From Verrucomicrobiales bacterium (GTDB taxonomy: Bacteria > Verrucomicrobiota > Verrucomicrobiia > Limisphaerales > J093), in NCBI GenBank assembly GCA_024233215.1, contig JACKPW010000002.1, positions 248,001 through 312,000 on the forward strand: DNA of 64,000 nt, read 5' to 3'. This document shows positions 8,680 to 18,600 of the stretch, piece after piece. Made by a program: the position numbers and the translations under genes. The notes beneath the pieces are model-generated. The model was given only the letters and a program-made list of their open reading frames with translations. It searched no databases and had not been told where the DNA came from. Positions within the stretch are counted from its first letter, which is position 1. Every line of letters starts with the position of its first letter.

Positions 8680-9930
8680 ATGCCAGACCAAACCAAACCG
8701 CGTGCCGGATTTGCCGGCTTCCGACTGGACGCCACCGTGTGGATCACCCTGCTTGCAGCGTGGGTGGCGGTTTCCGGGGCGCCCCTCCGGGCGGAGGACT
8801 CCGACCGACTCCGGCCCTACGTGTACCTTCGGAGCGCCGAGTTCAACACGGTTTGGGACGTGCTGGACGGATACAGCATCGGGGCGGGCGTGAACCTGAA
8901 CCGCTACTGGGGCGTCGAGCTGGCGGGCGATTTCTACGAGAAATACCTTGAGGACCCGATCCTCGGCAAGGTGGGCGAGGAGGCGATCTGGCATTTCGTG
9001 CCGCAGGTTCGGTTTCGGTATCCGGTGTTGGGCGACCGGCTCGTGCCGTATGTGATCGCCGGGTTCGGGGCCTCGTCACTCCAGTTCAACGACCAGTCCA
9101 TCGGCGGGTGGGGCAAGACGATTGACGCCGATGGCTACACCTGGTCCGCCGCGCTGGGCGGGGGTCTGGAGTACTTCCTGACCGACAGCGTGGCGTTCAA
9201 CCTGGAGGGCAAGTACCTGTGGTCGAATCCCATCGACATCACCATCGATGGCCGGGCGCAGGAACTGGACATGTCCGCTCCCATGGTCACGTTCGGTTTC
9301 CGCGTGTTCCTCGATGACAATCACGTCCGGCCCATGCCGTGGGTGGCCGATGATGCCCCGGTGCGGCTTTTCTTCAGCGCGCACTTCGGGGTGGGGGACA
9401 TGACCGACGGCGACTGGGCGCCCAAGGTGTCGCTGGACCCCGAGGTCTGCCATTGGGGAGCGCTGAACCAGATCTACGGGATTTCCCTCGGGGCGGATTT
9501 CGGGCGCAACTGGGGTGTGGAAATCACGGCGGATTCCATGGAGTGGGGCGTGATTGTGGATGGGGTCGGGCAGGTTTGTGAATATGCCTTCGTGCCGGTC
9601 ATCCCGCAGGCGCGGTTTCGTTATCCCATCGGGGACAGCCGCTGGGTGCCGTTTGTCATGGGGGGCTTCGGCGCCGCCTACGGTGAACGGAACGACGTCA
9701 AGCCGGCCGGAGCCGGCACAAGCATCAGCGCCAAGGGCGTTTACCCCGCCGCCAGCGCCGGGGCCGGGATCGAGTATTTCTTCTCCCGCAGCGCCTCGGT
9801 CAGCGGTGAGTTTCACTGGAACTACTCCTGGGGCCACAAGATCAGTGTGAACAACGGCCCCGACATGAAGGGCGACATCGCCAACTGGCAGGCCCAGATC
9901 GCGCTGCGGCTCTATCTGCTGGAGTTTTGA
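8680..9930 (+). CDS. Outer membrane protein with two tandem OmpA/OmpW-like beta-barrels
   Basis: The 416-aa protein has a signal peptide (TVWITLLAAWVAVSGAPLRA, mature about residue 39) and two homologous halves. In half 1 (about 45-215) the order is NRYWGVELAGD, VPQVRFRYPV, VPYVIAGFGAS, ending FGFRVFLDD. In half 2 (about 225-416) it is GRNWGVEITAD, IPQARFRYPIGD, VPFVMGGFGAA, ending LRLYLLEF with the terminal Phe typical of outer membrane barrels. Alternating polar/hydrophobic strands support transmembrane beta-hairpins. Each half is the size of an eight-stranded barrel. Function beyond outer membrane location is unknown. The downstream gene is convergent and separated by a palindromic repeat. 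Confidence 0.8.
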   Translation: MPDQTKPRAGFAGFRLDATVWITLLAAWVAVSGAPLRAEDSDRLRPYVYLRSAEFNTVWDVLDGYSIGAGVNLNRYWGVELAGDFYEKYLEDPILGKVGEEAIWHFVPQVRFRYPVLGDRLVPYVIAGFGASSLQFNDQSIGGWGKTIDADGYTWSAALGGGLEYFLTDSVAFNLEGKYLWSNPIDITIDGRAQELDMSAPMVTFGFRVFLDDNHVRPMPWVADDAPVRLFFSAHFGVGDMTDGDWAPKVSLDPEVCHWGALNQIYGISLGADFGRNWGVEITADSMEWGVIVDGVGQVCEYAFVPVIPQARFRYPIGDSRWVPFVMGGFGAAYGERNDVKPAGAGTSISAKGVYPAASAGAGIEYFFSRSASVSGEFHWNYSWGHKISVNNGPDMKGDIANWQAQIALRLYLLEF

Positions 9931-9950
9931 GCCGTATCCAGGCAATGGAG

Positions 9951-10108
9951 GAGCCCGCGAACGACGCGAACGACGCGAAAAGAACGGGAAAGAGCCGTTT
10001 GGCATGCCGGGAACCGGGGTCACCGATCGGTGAGCCCACCATCGCTTGACCCAAACCGCATGGGCCGCAAGCCACCCGGGCTGTTCCTTTCGCGCTGTTC
10101 GCGTGCTC
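9951..10108. repeat. Inverted-repeat element between convergent genes
   Basis: The left arm (9951-9988) contains GCGAACGAC twice followed by GCGAAAAG; the right arm (10075-10108) reads in reverse complement GAGCACGCGAACAGCGCGAAAGGAAC. The arms match imperfectly. The right arm covers the stop codon of the convergent giant gene, so the element may act as a two-way terminator. This kind of GCGAA-rich palindrome looks like a dispersed repeat. Confidence 0.5.
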
Positions 10109-13100
10109 AAGGCGCACCGGGCGGCACCGCGAGGCGAAAGAACCTGGGCGTCCCGCCCAGGGACGTCGTAAGCGAGGCGCTGCCGCCGACCCGCAGGATG
10201 TCGTCGGTCACCCGGGTCCAGCGGGTTGCCGGTCCGGGCAAAGCCGCGGTGCTTTCCAGGCTGGCGTGCCAGGCGTCGTTCCACGACACGGTGACGTTCT
10301 GACCGTATCGGGATACGGCCAGTCGAAGCTGGTCTGGATCGGCCCGCGGCGTGCCGGGGGGCTCGATTGAAGCGCTCAGCGACGCGGGGGACCTTGCCCC
10401 CGATGGATCGAGGCTGACCACTTGGTAGAGGAACGGGCCTGTGTCCAGACTCCACTGATCCCGGAACCGCGTGTCGGTGGTGCCGCCCACCAACTCGAAC
10501 GGACCGTCCGCCGAGCGGCCGCGCCAGATCCAATGTTGCACCAGGCCGTCGGCGACCGGGTCGTCCCATTCAAGTGCCACCCCGCCACCCTGGGGTGGCG
10601 CGCTTGCCGCCAGGTTGACCACCGGTGGGAGGCCGCCCAGGGCGAGGGTTGCCACGTTGTTGAGTTCGTCCGATTCGGAGACGTTCCCCGCCCCATCCAC
10701 GGTCGCGTAGAGGGTTCGCGGAAGCCGATCCGGCGCGAGGTAGCGGGCGGTGGCGACCGTCTCCTCCCCGAAGCCCAGTGGTCCCTGAAGCACGGTGGTG
10801 GCGAAGGGGGGGGCGCCTCTCAGCGGTTCGCGGTCGAAGAAATGCACCTCAAAGGTCTGGGGGCCAAGCGGCCCAAGGCCCTGGTTGGAACATCGCAACG
10901 TCAGAGTGACCAGCTCACCCGGATTCGGGTGCGGGTTGGAAACGGTCAAGCCGCCCTGGGCCACGGCGAGATCGGGTAACCACGCAGGCGAACGCTCACG
11001 CAGTTGAGGCAGGGTCGCCGGATCCAACGGGTCGCCCTCCTCCCAGAGGATCAGGGGTTCTCCCGTCCCGGGATCGAACTCCGCCACCAGGTGGGATTCC
11101 CGGCTGTCCCCGGTACCGAGTCTGCCGGTACTCCAGCGCGGCGCAGCCGCATTGAGATCTGTGGTCGCCGCGACGGCGGTACCCAGCGACCAGGGGCGAC
11201 CGGGGAGTCCAAACCCCCGAAATGCCACCATGGCCTGGTTGTCGGGACTGACCCGGACCACGGGCAGTTCCCCGGTCAGGCCGGTCCCCAACGGTTTCTC
11301 GCTCCATTCACCTCCCTGGCGGCGCGCCAGATGCACCGGGCTGAGCATGCCCGCCGCCGGCATCATAATCCCATCCTCTCCGGGCACGGGTGGGGCGACA
11401 AACGCCACGAGGGGATCGTTGGCGAGATCGAAGTCCAGGGAGGGTGTCCAGGGGCCATCCGGCAAACCCGGGATTTCGGAAGGGGGGGACCAGTAGCCGA
11501 GCCGGCCCCGGCTGCTCAGCACCAGCCGCCGGTCCAGCACCGTGCCGAGGTCGCCGTCCGCGTCCCGCAACCAGACCACCGCCGGCCGGCCGTTTCGGTC
11601 AAACCGCACGCTCGGCTGGATGTCGAGGGTGGTGGCATCCGGGTCGAGCCGGGTGGGGGCACTCCAGCCATCGGGAGACATACGCACGAAGTAGAGCGCC
11701 AGTGGCCGCTGGGTGGGGCCGGTCGCATCCTGCTCCCGGAGCCAGACGAGCAGTGCTTCGCCGGAACGGGGGTCCGAGGCCAGGACGGGCCGGCCGTCGA
11801 ACCAGGTGTCATCCGTCAGGAACACCGGTGCCGGACCGATGGTCTGCAGGCCTCGGGACCCTCCAGAGACACTTCCATCCAGGCGCGTGACGAAGATCGA
11901 GTCCCAGACGTCCACCGCGATATCGACAATCCCCCCAATGACACCGCACCCGAGGTCAAGCGCGGTGCTCACCGTATCGCAGATGCCGGCCTGTCCCACC
12001 TGGGCGAGACCGGTGGATCGACGGAAGAGCGTGTCCGGGCCGGCGTTGTGGCGACAAACCCAGGCGATCGCTATCCGGCGGTCATCCAGCCAGGCTACCT
12101 GGGGCTCCCATCCCGCATAATCCTCGTTCGCCACGGGCCGAGGTTCATCCCAGACACCGTCCCGGCGGATGCTGATCAGCGGGGCTCCCCGCAACCATTC
12201 TCCGCCCGCCCAGGCATGATTTTCCCACACGGCCGCGGCCTGGCCGGTGGGGCTGAAGGCCACCGAGGCGTTCAGCGGAGGCGCGAAGGCGCGTGGCCCG
12301 GCCTCGTTGAGCCCGTTCAGGGCGACAGCGGGGCAGTTGCCAGCGAGGATCGGGTCGAACAGGTCCACCGATTTGCCGAAACCAATCCCACAGCAGGACA
12401 GGGAGACGTTGGCGGTGCCGGACAGCTTGAGGCATACATCCCAGCTCACGGCAGTCGAAGCCCAAGGGTCCAGCACAATGGGGGCGCCGACGAAGAGGGA
12501 CGGTGAGACCTGGGCGGTCGCCTCACAGGGACCGGCTTCGATGCTGGCGCCCGTCGGCAGGGAAAGATCGATTCCCGGCGTGACGGTGGCGTCCATCCGG
12601 AGGTCGGAATGGATGGAGGAGTTCAGGCTGATCGAACCTGCCAGATCGAGGAAGATGCCCACGTCCCCTTTGAAGCTGAAACCGCAGATGTCAATGGGGG
12701 TTGGCAATCCTGCACCCCATACCGGGAGGTGGACGTCTGCTGGAAGGGCCCTCTGCAGTGGTGGATTCAGGGAGTACCCGCTCTGGACCAGTGAAGGCCC
12801 GAAGGGACCGGCGAATCCCAGCGTCTCGTCGAAGATGGGGAAGCCAAAGAGCGTCAGGTCAGCCTTCCCGGTGGCCTTCCCCCACCAGGCACCATCGGTG
12901 TCGAATCGCTCCGTCAACCCAATCCCAAGGTCGAATCGGTTGTCGACCTTCTTGAACTTGAGGTCCAGGGGCTCGTCGAACAGGGGGTTGCCGATACCCG
13001 GGCCGGCCGGCACCGCCCCGGTGAACTCATAGCGCAACCGGTAGAAATCCTGGCGAGTCACCGCGAGTTTGGCGCCGTTCACAGTGCCGGCGTACCAGCG

Positions 13101-14132
13101 CGGACCGAAGTCCGTAACCTCCAGGGGAAACTGCCAGGCGCCAAGCACAGGTACAATCCCCCGGCCGACAACCGGTTGGACCGTGACCTCCAGCGTCAAT
13201 GGACCCTGTGGCAGGTCGAAGGAATTGAAGTCAGCCCGCCATGCCTGGAAGTTGAATGGCGACTGGCCAAACACCGTGCCCTGCGTCGCCGGCAACGTGC
13301 GGATCCGTTTCGTTCCTTTCCGGATCCGAAACACCACCTCGATCTCGCCGTCCGGACCGTTCAAGGTCTTTTGCACCGCAGCCCACACCCGGAGGTTCAA
13401 TGCCGGCAATCCCTTGCCCGGAAGTGACACCAAACGGGCGAAGGGCACGTCGCCCCAGTAGCCCACCTGGACCGGACTCAGGCCCTTGTAGACACCTCCC
13501 GGCAGGGCGATCGCCCCCAGTCCGGTGAGCATGACGGGTGGCATCTTGGAGAGGTCCACTGGCATCAGAGTGACGTTCTGCGACTCCCCCAAGCCCACGG
13601 TCGCCCGGGTGGGGGGGTAATCTCCCTCCATCGGTTCCACGGTGAAATCGCCGGGCGGAAGGTCGCCAAAGATGAACCCGCCCTCGGGGTCGGTCACCGC
13701 CCTTGCCACGACATTGCCTTCGCGAGTCAACAACCGGACCTCCACCCCACCCACGGGATCGCGAAGCGCCCCCGTCAGGCGGGCAGTCGGGGCGGGCAGA
13801 ACGTTCATTTCCGCCCACGCAAACCCGTTCATCGGTCCGCCAAGCCCCACCACGCCGACCGACATCGGGCCCGGCAGCGCCGCAGCCGGCACGGTGACAT
13901 CAAACCGGAACGAGCCATCGGCTGCGACCGTTTCGTCGGTCAAGGGACGGGTGACGCCCGCCTGATCCCAGAACACCCTCACCGCACCGCTCTCCGGAAC
14001 CACGCCACCGCGCAGCGTGATGGCATCACCGGGCCTGGCATCCCGCGGCAGGACCTCCACCCAAGGGGCGGCATGTCCGCCAAACGGCATCGAGGCAAGC
14101 GTTACCAGGAGAACGCACCTAATGGGCTTCAT
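10107..14132 (-). CDS. Giant secreted protein with CarboxypepD_reg-like, CARDB and FN3-like modules
   Basis: 1341 aa. Residues 1-21 form a signal peptide (VLLVTLASMPFGGHA). About 120-195 resembles a carboxypeptidase regulatory-like (Ig-type) domain (TDPEGGFIFGDLPPGDFTV). The middle (200-1060) is a large region I cannot assign, containing repeated sequence-trace phrases such as RRDGVWDEPRPVA and RLDPDATTLDIQPSVRFDRNG, suggestive of a beta-propeller. A CARDB adhesion domain follows (LPDLAVAQGGLTVSNPHPNP to ESDELNNVATLAL, about 1065-1180), then a fibronectin-III-like domain (about 1183-1275) and a C-terminal module (STAALPGPATRWTRV to RFFRLAVPPG). A surface or extracellular role is inferred. It is divergent from the next giant gene. 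Confidence 0.8.
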   Translation of the reverse strand: MKPIRCVLLVTLASMPFGGHAAPWVEVLPRDARPGDAITLRGGVVPESGAVRVFWDQAGVTRPLTDETVAADGSFRFDVTVPAAALPGPMSVGVVGLGGPMNGFAWAEMNVLPAPTARLTGALRDPVGGVEVRLLTREGNVVARAVTDPEGGFIFGDLPPGDFTVEPMEGDYPPTRATVGLGESQNVTLMPVDLSKMPPVMLTGLGAIALPGGVYKGLSPVQVGYWGDVPFARLVSLPGKGLPALNLRVWAAVQKTLNGPDGEIEVVFRIRKGTKRIRTLPATQGTVFGQSPFNFQAWRADFNSFDLPQGPLTLEVTVQPVVGRGIVPVLGAWQFPLEVTDFGPRWYAGTVNGAKLAVTRQDFYRLRYEFTGAVPAGPGIGNPLFDEPLDLKFKKVDNRFDLGIGLTERFDTDGAWWGKATGKADLTLFGFPIFDETLGFAGPFGPSLVQSGYSLNPPLQRALPADVHLPVWGAGLPTPIDICGFSFKGDVGIFLDLAGSISLNSSIHSDLRMDATVTPGIDLSLPTGASIEAGPCEATAQVSPSLFVGAPIVLDPWASTAVSWDVCLKLSGTANVSLSCCGIGFGKSVDLFDPILAGNCPAVALNGLNEAGPRAFAPPLNASVAFSPTGQAAAVWENHAWAGGEWLRGAPLISIRRDGVWDEPRPVANEDYAGWEPQVAWLDDRRIAIAWVCRHNAGPDTLFRRSTGLAQVGQAGICDTVSTALDLGCGVIGGIVDIAVDVWDSIFVTRLDGSVSGGSRGLQTIGPAPVFLTDDTWFDGRPVLASDPRSGEALLVWLREQDATGPTQRPLALYFVRMSPDGWSAPTRLDPDATTLDIQPSVRFDRNGRPAVVWLRDADGDLGTVLDRRLVLSSRGRLGYWSPPSEIPGLPDGPWTPSLDFDLANDPLVAFVAPPVPGEDGIMMPAAGMLSPVHLARRQGGEWSEKPLGTGLTGELPVVRVSPDNQAMVAFRGFGLPGRPWSLGTAVAATTDLNAAAPRWSTGRLGTGDSRESHLVAEFDPGTGEPLILWEEGDPLDPATLPQLRERSPAWLPDLAVAQGGLTVSNPHPNPGELVTLTLRCSNQGLGPLGPQTFEVHFFDREPLRGAPPFATTVLQGPLGFGEETVATARYLAPDRLPRTLYATVDGAGNVSESDELNNVATLALGGLPPVVNLAASAPPQGGGVALEWDDPVADGLVQHWIWRGRSADGPFELVGGTTDTRFRDQWSLDTGPFLYQVVSLDPSGARSPASLSASIEPPGTPRADPDQLRLAVSRYGQNVTVSWNDAWHASLESTAALPGPATRWTRVTDDILRVGGSASLTTSLGGTPRFFRLAVPPGAP

Positions 14133-14145
14133 ACGATTGACTGAC

Positions 14146-14175
14146 TGAATAAGCCTATCGCTCGAACCGTGTCAA
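14146..14175 (-). promoter_or_regulatory. Promoter for the 1341-aa gene: TTGACA, 18 bp, TATTCA
   Basis: A consensus -35 TTGACA (14170-14175) and -10 TATTCA (14146-14151) precede the ATG at 14132 by only 13 bp, implying a very short leader like that of recA. Confidence 0.45.
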
Positions 14176-14306
14176 CGGGGACGTTCAGCGATTCTGGTGT
14201 TGGCGCCGGTGCTCCCGGGGCGCGGTGGTCCGAATACCCCAATTGGGTTCAGTTTCATGGGCTTGACCGGAAGTTAGAGGATCTGGTAACAGGGCTTCGA
14301 AGTTTC

Positions 14307-17300
14307 ATGAACGCGAATACCTTCCGTGGTTGTTTGCTGGGGTGTCTCCTGGCAGGAACGCTCGATGTAGGCGCCGGGCTGACGCCTGAAACCTTGTACA
14401 CCCTGCCGTACGGACTCGCGCGATTTACTTTCGACCCCGGACGCTCAAGCCTCTACTCCGCAACGCCCGGCGAGCAGGCGGTGGTCCGGCATGACCTGGC
14501 GGGCGGTGTCGAGCAGGGACGGATTCCTCTGATGCTTTCGCCTTCGGATACGGCGGTGACCCCGGACGGCCGGCGACTCTTTGTTACCGAAGCCCGTTGG
14601 ACGGAGGAAGGGTTCTGGACGTATGACCCGGGCAAGATCGCGGAGATTGACCTGGAGAGCTTCACCCTGGTCCAGGAATGGGATTATCCCTTCAGCCCGC
14701 GCAGTTTGGTGGCCTGCGATGACGGAATCCTGGTGGTGGGGGATCCCAGTCCCGTCAACGGTGACAATGAGGTGCGGTTGTTCAACGCCGCGACCGGCGA
14801 AACGGTGGGGCGCAGGGTGGCGACGGGGCTCTCGCTCACCCTCGATCCCTCCCAGCAGTCCGTGTTCTGTTACGGGCTTGGCGACGTGTTTCAGCCGAAC
14901 GGGCGGGCGGTTCTCATCAGGGAGCCGCTCGGATTTGGTGATGTTTGGTACGCGGAGGACCTGGACATGGCCGCCCCGGTATATCCTTCCCCGGATGGCC
15001 GGCTGCTCGTGTCCGGCGGGTCGTTCTATCGCGGGGCACCGGACGACCCCGCCGAGGACATGACCTTGCTCCAGAGGCCCGAGACTGTTCTACGGCTGAA
15101 CCAGGTGACGCGTTTCGAACCGCCTGACGGTCGGACTTTCCTCGTGACGGGCAACGGCATCGGCTTCTTCCGGCGTGACACCCTTGAGCCCTTCCTGGAA
15201 CTGCCCCTGGGCACCACGCTCGACGCCGCCTATGCCGGCGACGTCGTTTACGCCGTCGTCCTGCGAAGCTGGGAGGAGGTCGAGGTGCTGCGGTTCCCCA
15301 ATCCCTCCCTCGGACTGTGGATCAATGAGGCGCCGGTCGCCGCGTTTACTTGGACGCCGGAGAATCCCACCGACGCAGCCGAGGTCCGCCTTGACGCGGG
15401 CGACACGACGGACGACGCAGCGGCCGCAGGCAATCTGCGGTTCCGTTGGGATTTCAACAGCGACGGGGTGTTCGACACCGCCTTCAGGGATGAACCGGTC
15501 GTCTTCCACAAGTTCCGCGGAGCAGGGATTCAGACCGTGACGCTTGAGGTGCAGGATCGATTCGCGCTCTCGGATGGGGTGACCCGGTCCTTCACAGTGG
15601 CCGCCGTGCCCGACGTTGGGGAAGCCGGGGATTGGGATGTGGGGGGGATCCTCCCCACTCCGGCCGGTGACCTGGCCTTTGATCCGGTCCGGCCCGTGTT
15701 GTATGCCACGGAAGTGGTGGGGCCGTCCCTCGTGCGCCTCGATCTGTTGACCGGCCGGATCACGCGGAAATGGTGGCTCGATGCCACGCCGGGCCCGCTG
15801 GCCATCCGTCCGGACGGGAGCCGTTTGTACCTCGGCTTGAGCACCAATGACCCCGCCGTCTTCCTCATTCCGACGACCGGCTGGATCGCGGAGTTTGACC
15901 TGGAACAGGAACGGAAGGAGCGGGCGTTCGTTGCCGGTCTCGAACCGCTCGACATGGTCGCCACCGCCACGGGCCACCTGCTGGCCTCCGGCCTCTCCCC
16001 ATTTCGGGAACTCCGTCTTTACGAAACCGCCACCGGGAACGCCCGGTCATCCCTGTCGGTCGAGGGGAACCCGCAGCTTACCCTGCATCCGGGACAGCAG
16101 GTCTGCTACGGTGCCGTGGTGGACAACCCGTCGGTCTTGGAACGTTACTGGTGGGATGACGAGACCGGTCTTCTGAATGGGCCAACGATTGCCTCGGAAC
16201 AGCCCAAGGGACCGGTCTATGCCTTGCCGGACGGCGCCCATCTGCTCACGGCGTCGGGCAAGCTTCTGACGGCGTCCCCCGAGCCCGGGGAGGCCGGCGA
16301 CATGGTTCCTGTGCGGGATCTCGGATTGGGTTCGATCGGCGGGATCCTGCCATTGCCGGACCGCGGCTTGCTGGGGGTGGTCCGGGTTACCGGCATGTGG
16401 ACCAACGATCTGGTATTCCTGCGCGACGACCTGGAGTCCGAGTTGGTGCGGATACCGGTGCACTACCAGACCCGCGAGCTCGCCGCCTACGGCGATCATT
16501 ACGTTCTGGCGGTGGTCACAAAGACCAACACGTGGGTTGAGACCCGGCGGATTCCTGCCCGAACAGTCGAGGAGAATCGTCCGCCCACGGTGGCGCTGAC
16601 GTCCCCCATCGACGGTGCTTTGGTAGAAGTGGGGGACTCGGTGGAGCTGCGCGCCGAAGCCTCCGACGAGGACGGCGTCGTCACAGCGGTGGAGTTCTTC
16701 AGTGAGGCCGGTTCCATCGGGGCGGCGGTCATTCCTCACCGGCTGAGCTGGAAGCCGCCCGGACCAGGCACCTACTCCCTCCACGCTGTGGCGACCGACA
16801 ACCTGGGTGTCACCGGTCGTTCCGACACCGTGACGCTCATCGTCAATGCCCTGCCCACGGTGACGCTGGAGGATCCCGCCGGAGGCGCCACACTGGTTTC
16901 CCCGGCCACGTTCACCCTGGAAGCTCATGCTGAGGATGAAGGCGGGACCGTGGAGGAGGTCGAGTTCTTCTATTACGCTTACGACCTGGCGATGGTTTCG
17001 TTGGGTGTGGTGACGGAGCCTCCCTATCGACTTACGGTCACCGATTTCACCGGCACCGATGCTACCATCGTTGCCGTTGCCCGCGATGACCTTGGCGGAA
17101 CTGCGAGTGCGTACGGCGCGCTTCGAATTGTTGGCGCCGAGGGGGACGACCCACGGCGTCCGTGGTTGCTCGAGGGAGCCGGCGGAGTCGTGCGGACCAA
17201 CAACCTCCAGGCCACGACCCAACTTGAGGAGATCCGGTTTCGGCACAATTCGGGATCGACGCCGCAACACGCTCTTTGGTGGCTTTGGACCGCACCGGGC

Positions 17301-18584
17301 GACGGGGTGGTTCGCTTGTCCACGTTCGGCAGTTCCTTCGACGTTCAGCTCACCGTGCTGCAGGGGACGCCCTTGCGACCCTTGATCTGGAGCCAGGACG
17401 ATCCACAGCACAGCTATGCCAGCGAGCTCAAGTTCCCCGTCACCGCGGATTCGCAGTATCAAATCGGCGTCTCCGGATACCGGGCGGGCCACGTGGGCCT
17501 GATCACGTTGGACCCGGCTTTCGAAGCCGCGAGGTGGGAATCCGGGGAGCCGCCGGCCAATGACAACCTTGCGGATGCCCTCCCCTTGACCGGCGCCCAC
17601 GTTACCACCACGGGAACGAACCGGGGCGCAACCGCCGAACCCGGGGAGCCACGATCCGGCCTCGTCGCCCTGCGTGGTCCATGGCGTTCGGTTTGGTGGG
17701 TTTGGACCGCGCCCTCCACTGGCGGCTACCGCATCTCCACCCGTGGAAGCGACTTCGATACCCAGCTTACGCTCGCCACGGAGATCGCTCCCGGTGCCCT
17801 CTGGGCCCTGGCCACCAATGACGATGAGAGTTTTGACGTTGAGACCAGCGCCCTGCGCCTGAACGCGGTTCAGGATCAAGTCTACTACATTGCGGTGGAC
17901 GGCATCGCCGGGAACACGGGCAACATCGCGCTGCAACTCGAGCCGGTCGACGGGAACCCGCCACCAAACGACGACTTCCTGGATCGACAGGAATACAGTG
18001 GTCCCAGGCAGTTCGTTTCAGGGACGACTTTCGGCGCGACATTTGAACCCGACGAACCCGAGACGTTCCTGACGCCCATGCCGGCCGGTCACCACACCGC
18101 CTGGTATTCCTGGCGGGTACCGGAAGCCGGGTCGGTGCAGGTGATCGTGCGGCCCGACGTAGTCCAAGTGCCCATGGGCCTGAAGATCTACACCGGCGAA
18201 TCCCTGGAAACGCTGGTTCTGATCAGGAACCCCCAACCCGGATCGACTCAATGGAGCTACGACGCCTTCGCCGACTGGGTGGCGGAGGCCGGGAGGACCT
18301 ACCACCTGCAGGTATTCGCCCGCGAGGACGTCGATTTCACGCTGGCTTTGAGGGCCGGCTTTGGCGAGGAGTTGCCGCGACTGCGCCTGGCCCGTTCCGG
18401 TGAACCCAGCGCCGGGCAACTTGAAGTCACCAGTCCCGCCTGGCGACACCTCGAAGTCCGGACCTCCACGGATCTCCTCAACTGGAGGGACTTCGCGACC
18501 TTCTGGCTCGAGGGCCGGACGAATCTCGTCGTCCCCCCCGAGGCGGCCCCTTCCGCCCGCTACTTCCGCGCCGGCGCCTATTGA
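14307..18584 (+). CDS. Giant secreted protein with propeller, PKD, Ig-like and repeated sandwich domains
   Basis: The ATG at 14307 (MNANTFRGCLLGCLLAGTL) gives a signal peptide; an in-frame ATG at 14169 would add 46 residues without export features, so the internal start is chosen (1425 aa). Domains in order: a YVTN-like propeller (about 25-330); a PKD domain (about 338-430, RFRWDFNSDGVFDTAF); a second propeller (about 435-750); two Ig-like domains (about 755-940, each with VTAVEFF/VEEVEFF); three repeated jelly-roll units (about 946, 1084, 1220 onwards) marked by WWVWTAP or WYSWRVP and a preceding EPGEP/EPDEP; and a C-terminal module (RTSTDLLNWRDF to ARYFRAGAY). No enzyme motif is seen; a surface or adhesive role is inferred. 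Confidence 0.82.
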   Translation: MNANTFRGCLLGCLLAGTLDVGAGLTPETLYTLPYGLARFTFDPGRSSLYSATPGEQAVVRHDLAGGVEQGRIPLMLSPSDTAVTPDGRRLFVTEARWTEEGFWTYDPGKIAEIDLESFTLVQEWDYPFSPRSLVACDDGILVVGDPSPVNGDNEVRLFNAATGETVGRRVATGLSLTLDPSQQSVFCYGLGDVFQPNGRAVLIREPLGFGDVWYAEDLDMAAPVYPSPDGRLLVSGGSFYRGAPDDPAEDMTLLQRPETVLRLNQVTRFEPPDGRTFLVTGNGIGFFRRDTLEPFLELPLGTTLDAAYAGDVVYAVVLRSWEEVEVLRFPNPSLGLWINEAPVAAFTWTPENPTDAAEVRLDAGDTTDDAAAAGNLRFRWDFNSDGVFDTAFRDEPVVFHKFRGAGIQTVTLEVQDRFALSDGVTRSFTVAAVPDVGEAGDWDVGGILPTPAGDLAFDPVRPVLYATEVVGPSLVRLDLLTGRITRKWWLDATPGPLAIRPDGSRLYLGLSTNDPAVFLIPTTGWIAEFDLEQERKERAFVAGLEPLDMVATATGHLLASGLSPFRELRLYETATGNARSSLSVEGNPQLTLHPGQQVCYGAVVDNPSVLERYWWDDETGLLNGPTIASEQPKGPVYALPDGAHLLTASGKLLTASPEPGEAGDMVPVRDLGLGSIGGILPLPDRGLLGVVRVTGMWTNDLVFLRDDLESELVRIPVHYQTRELAAYGDHYVLAVVTKTNTWVETRRIPARTVEENRPPTVALTSPIDGALVEVGDSVELRAEASDEDGVVTAVEFFSEAGSIGAAVIPHRLSWKPPGPGTYSLHAVATDNLGVTGRSDTVTLIVNALPTVTLEDPAGGATLVSPATFTLEAHAEDEGGTVEEVEFFYYAYDLAMVSLGVVTEPPYRLTVTDFTGTDATIVAVARDDLGGTASAYGALRIVGAEGDDPRRPWLLEGAGGVVRTNNLQATTQLEEIRFRHNSGSTPQHALWWLWTAPGDGVVRLSTFGSSFDVQLTVLQGTPLRPLIWSQDDPQHSYASELKFPVTADSQYQIGVSGYRAGHVGLITLDPAFEAARWESGEPPANDNLADALPLTGAHVTTTGTNRGATAEPGEPRSGLVALRGPWRSVWWVWTAPSTGGYRISTRGSDFDTQLTLATEIAPGALWALATNDDESFDVETSALRLNAVQDQVYYIAVDGIAGNTGNIALQLEPVDGNPPPNDDFLDRQEYSGPRQFVSGTTFGATFEPDEPETFLTPMPAGHHTAWYSWRVPEAGSVQVIVRPDVVQVPMGLKIYTGESLETLVLIRNPQPGSTQWSYDAFADWVAEAGRTYHLQVFAREDVDFTLALRAGFGEELPRLRLARSGEPSAGQLEVTSPAWRHLEVRTSTDLLNWRDFATFWLEGRTNLVVPPEAAPSARYFRAGAY

Positions 18585-18600
18585 GCGCGTTCGGCCGCTC

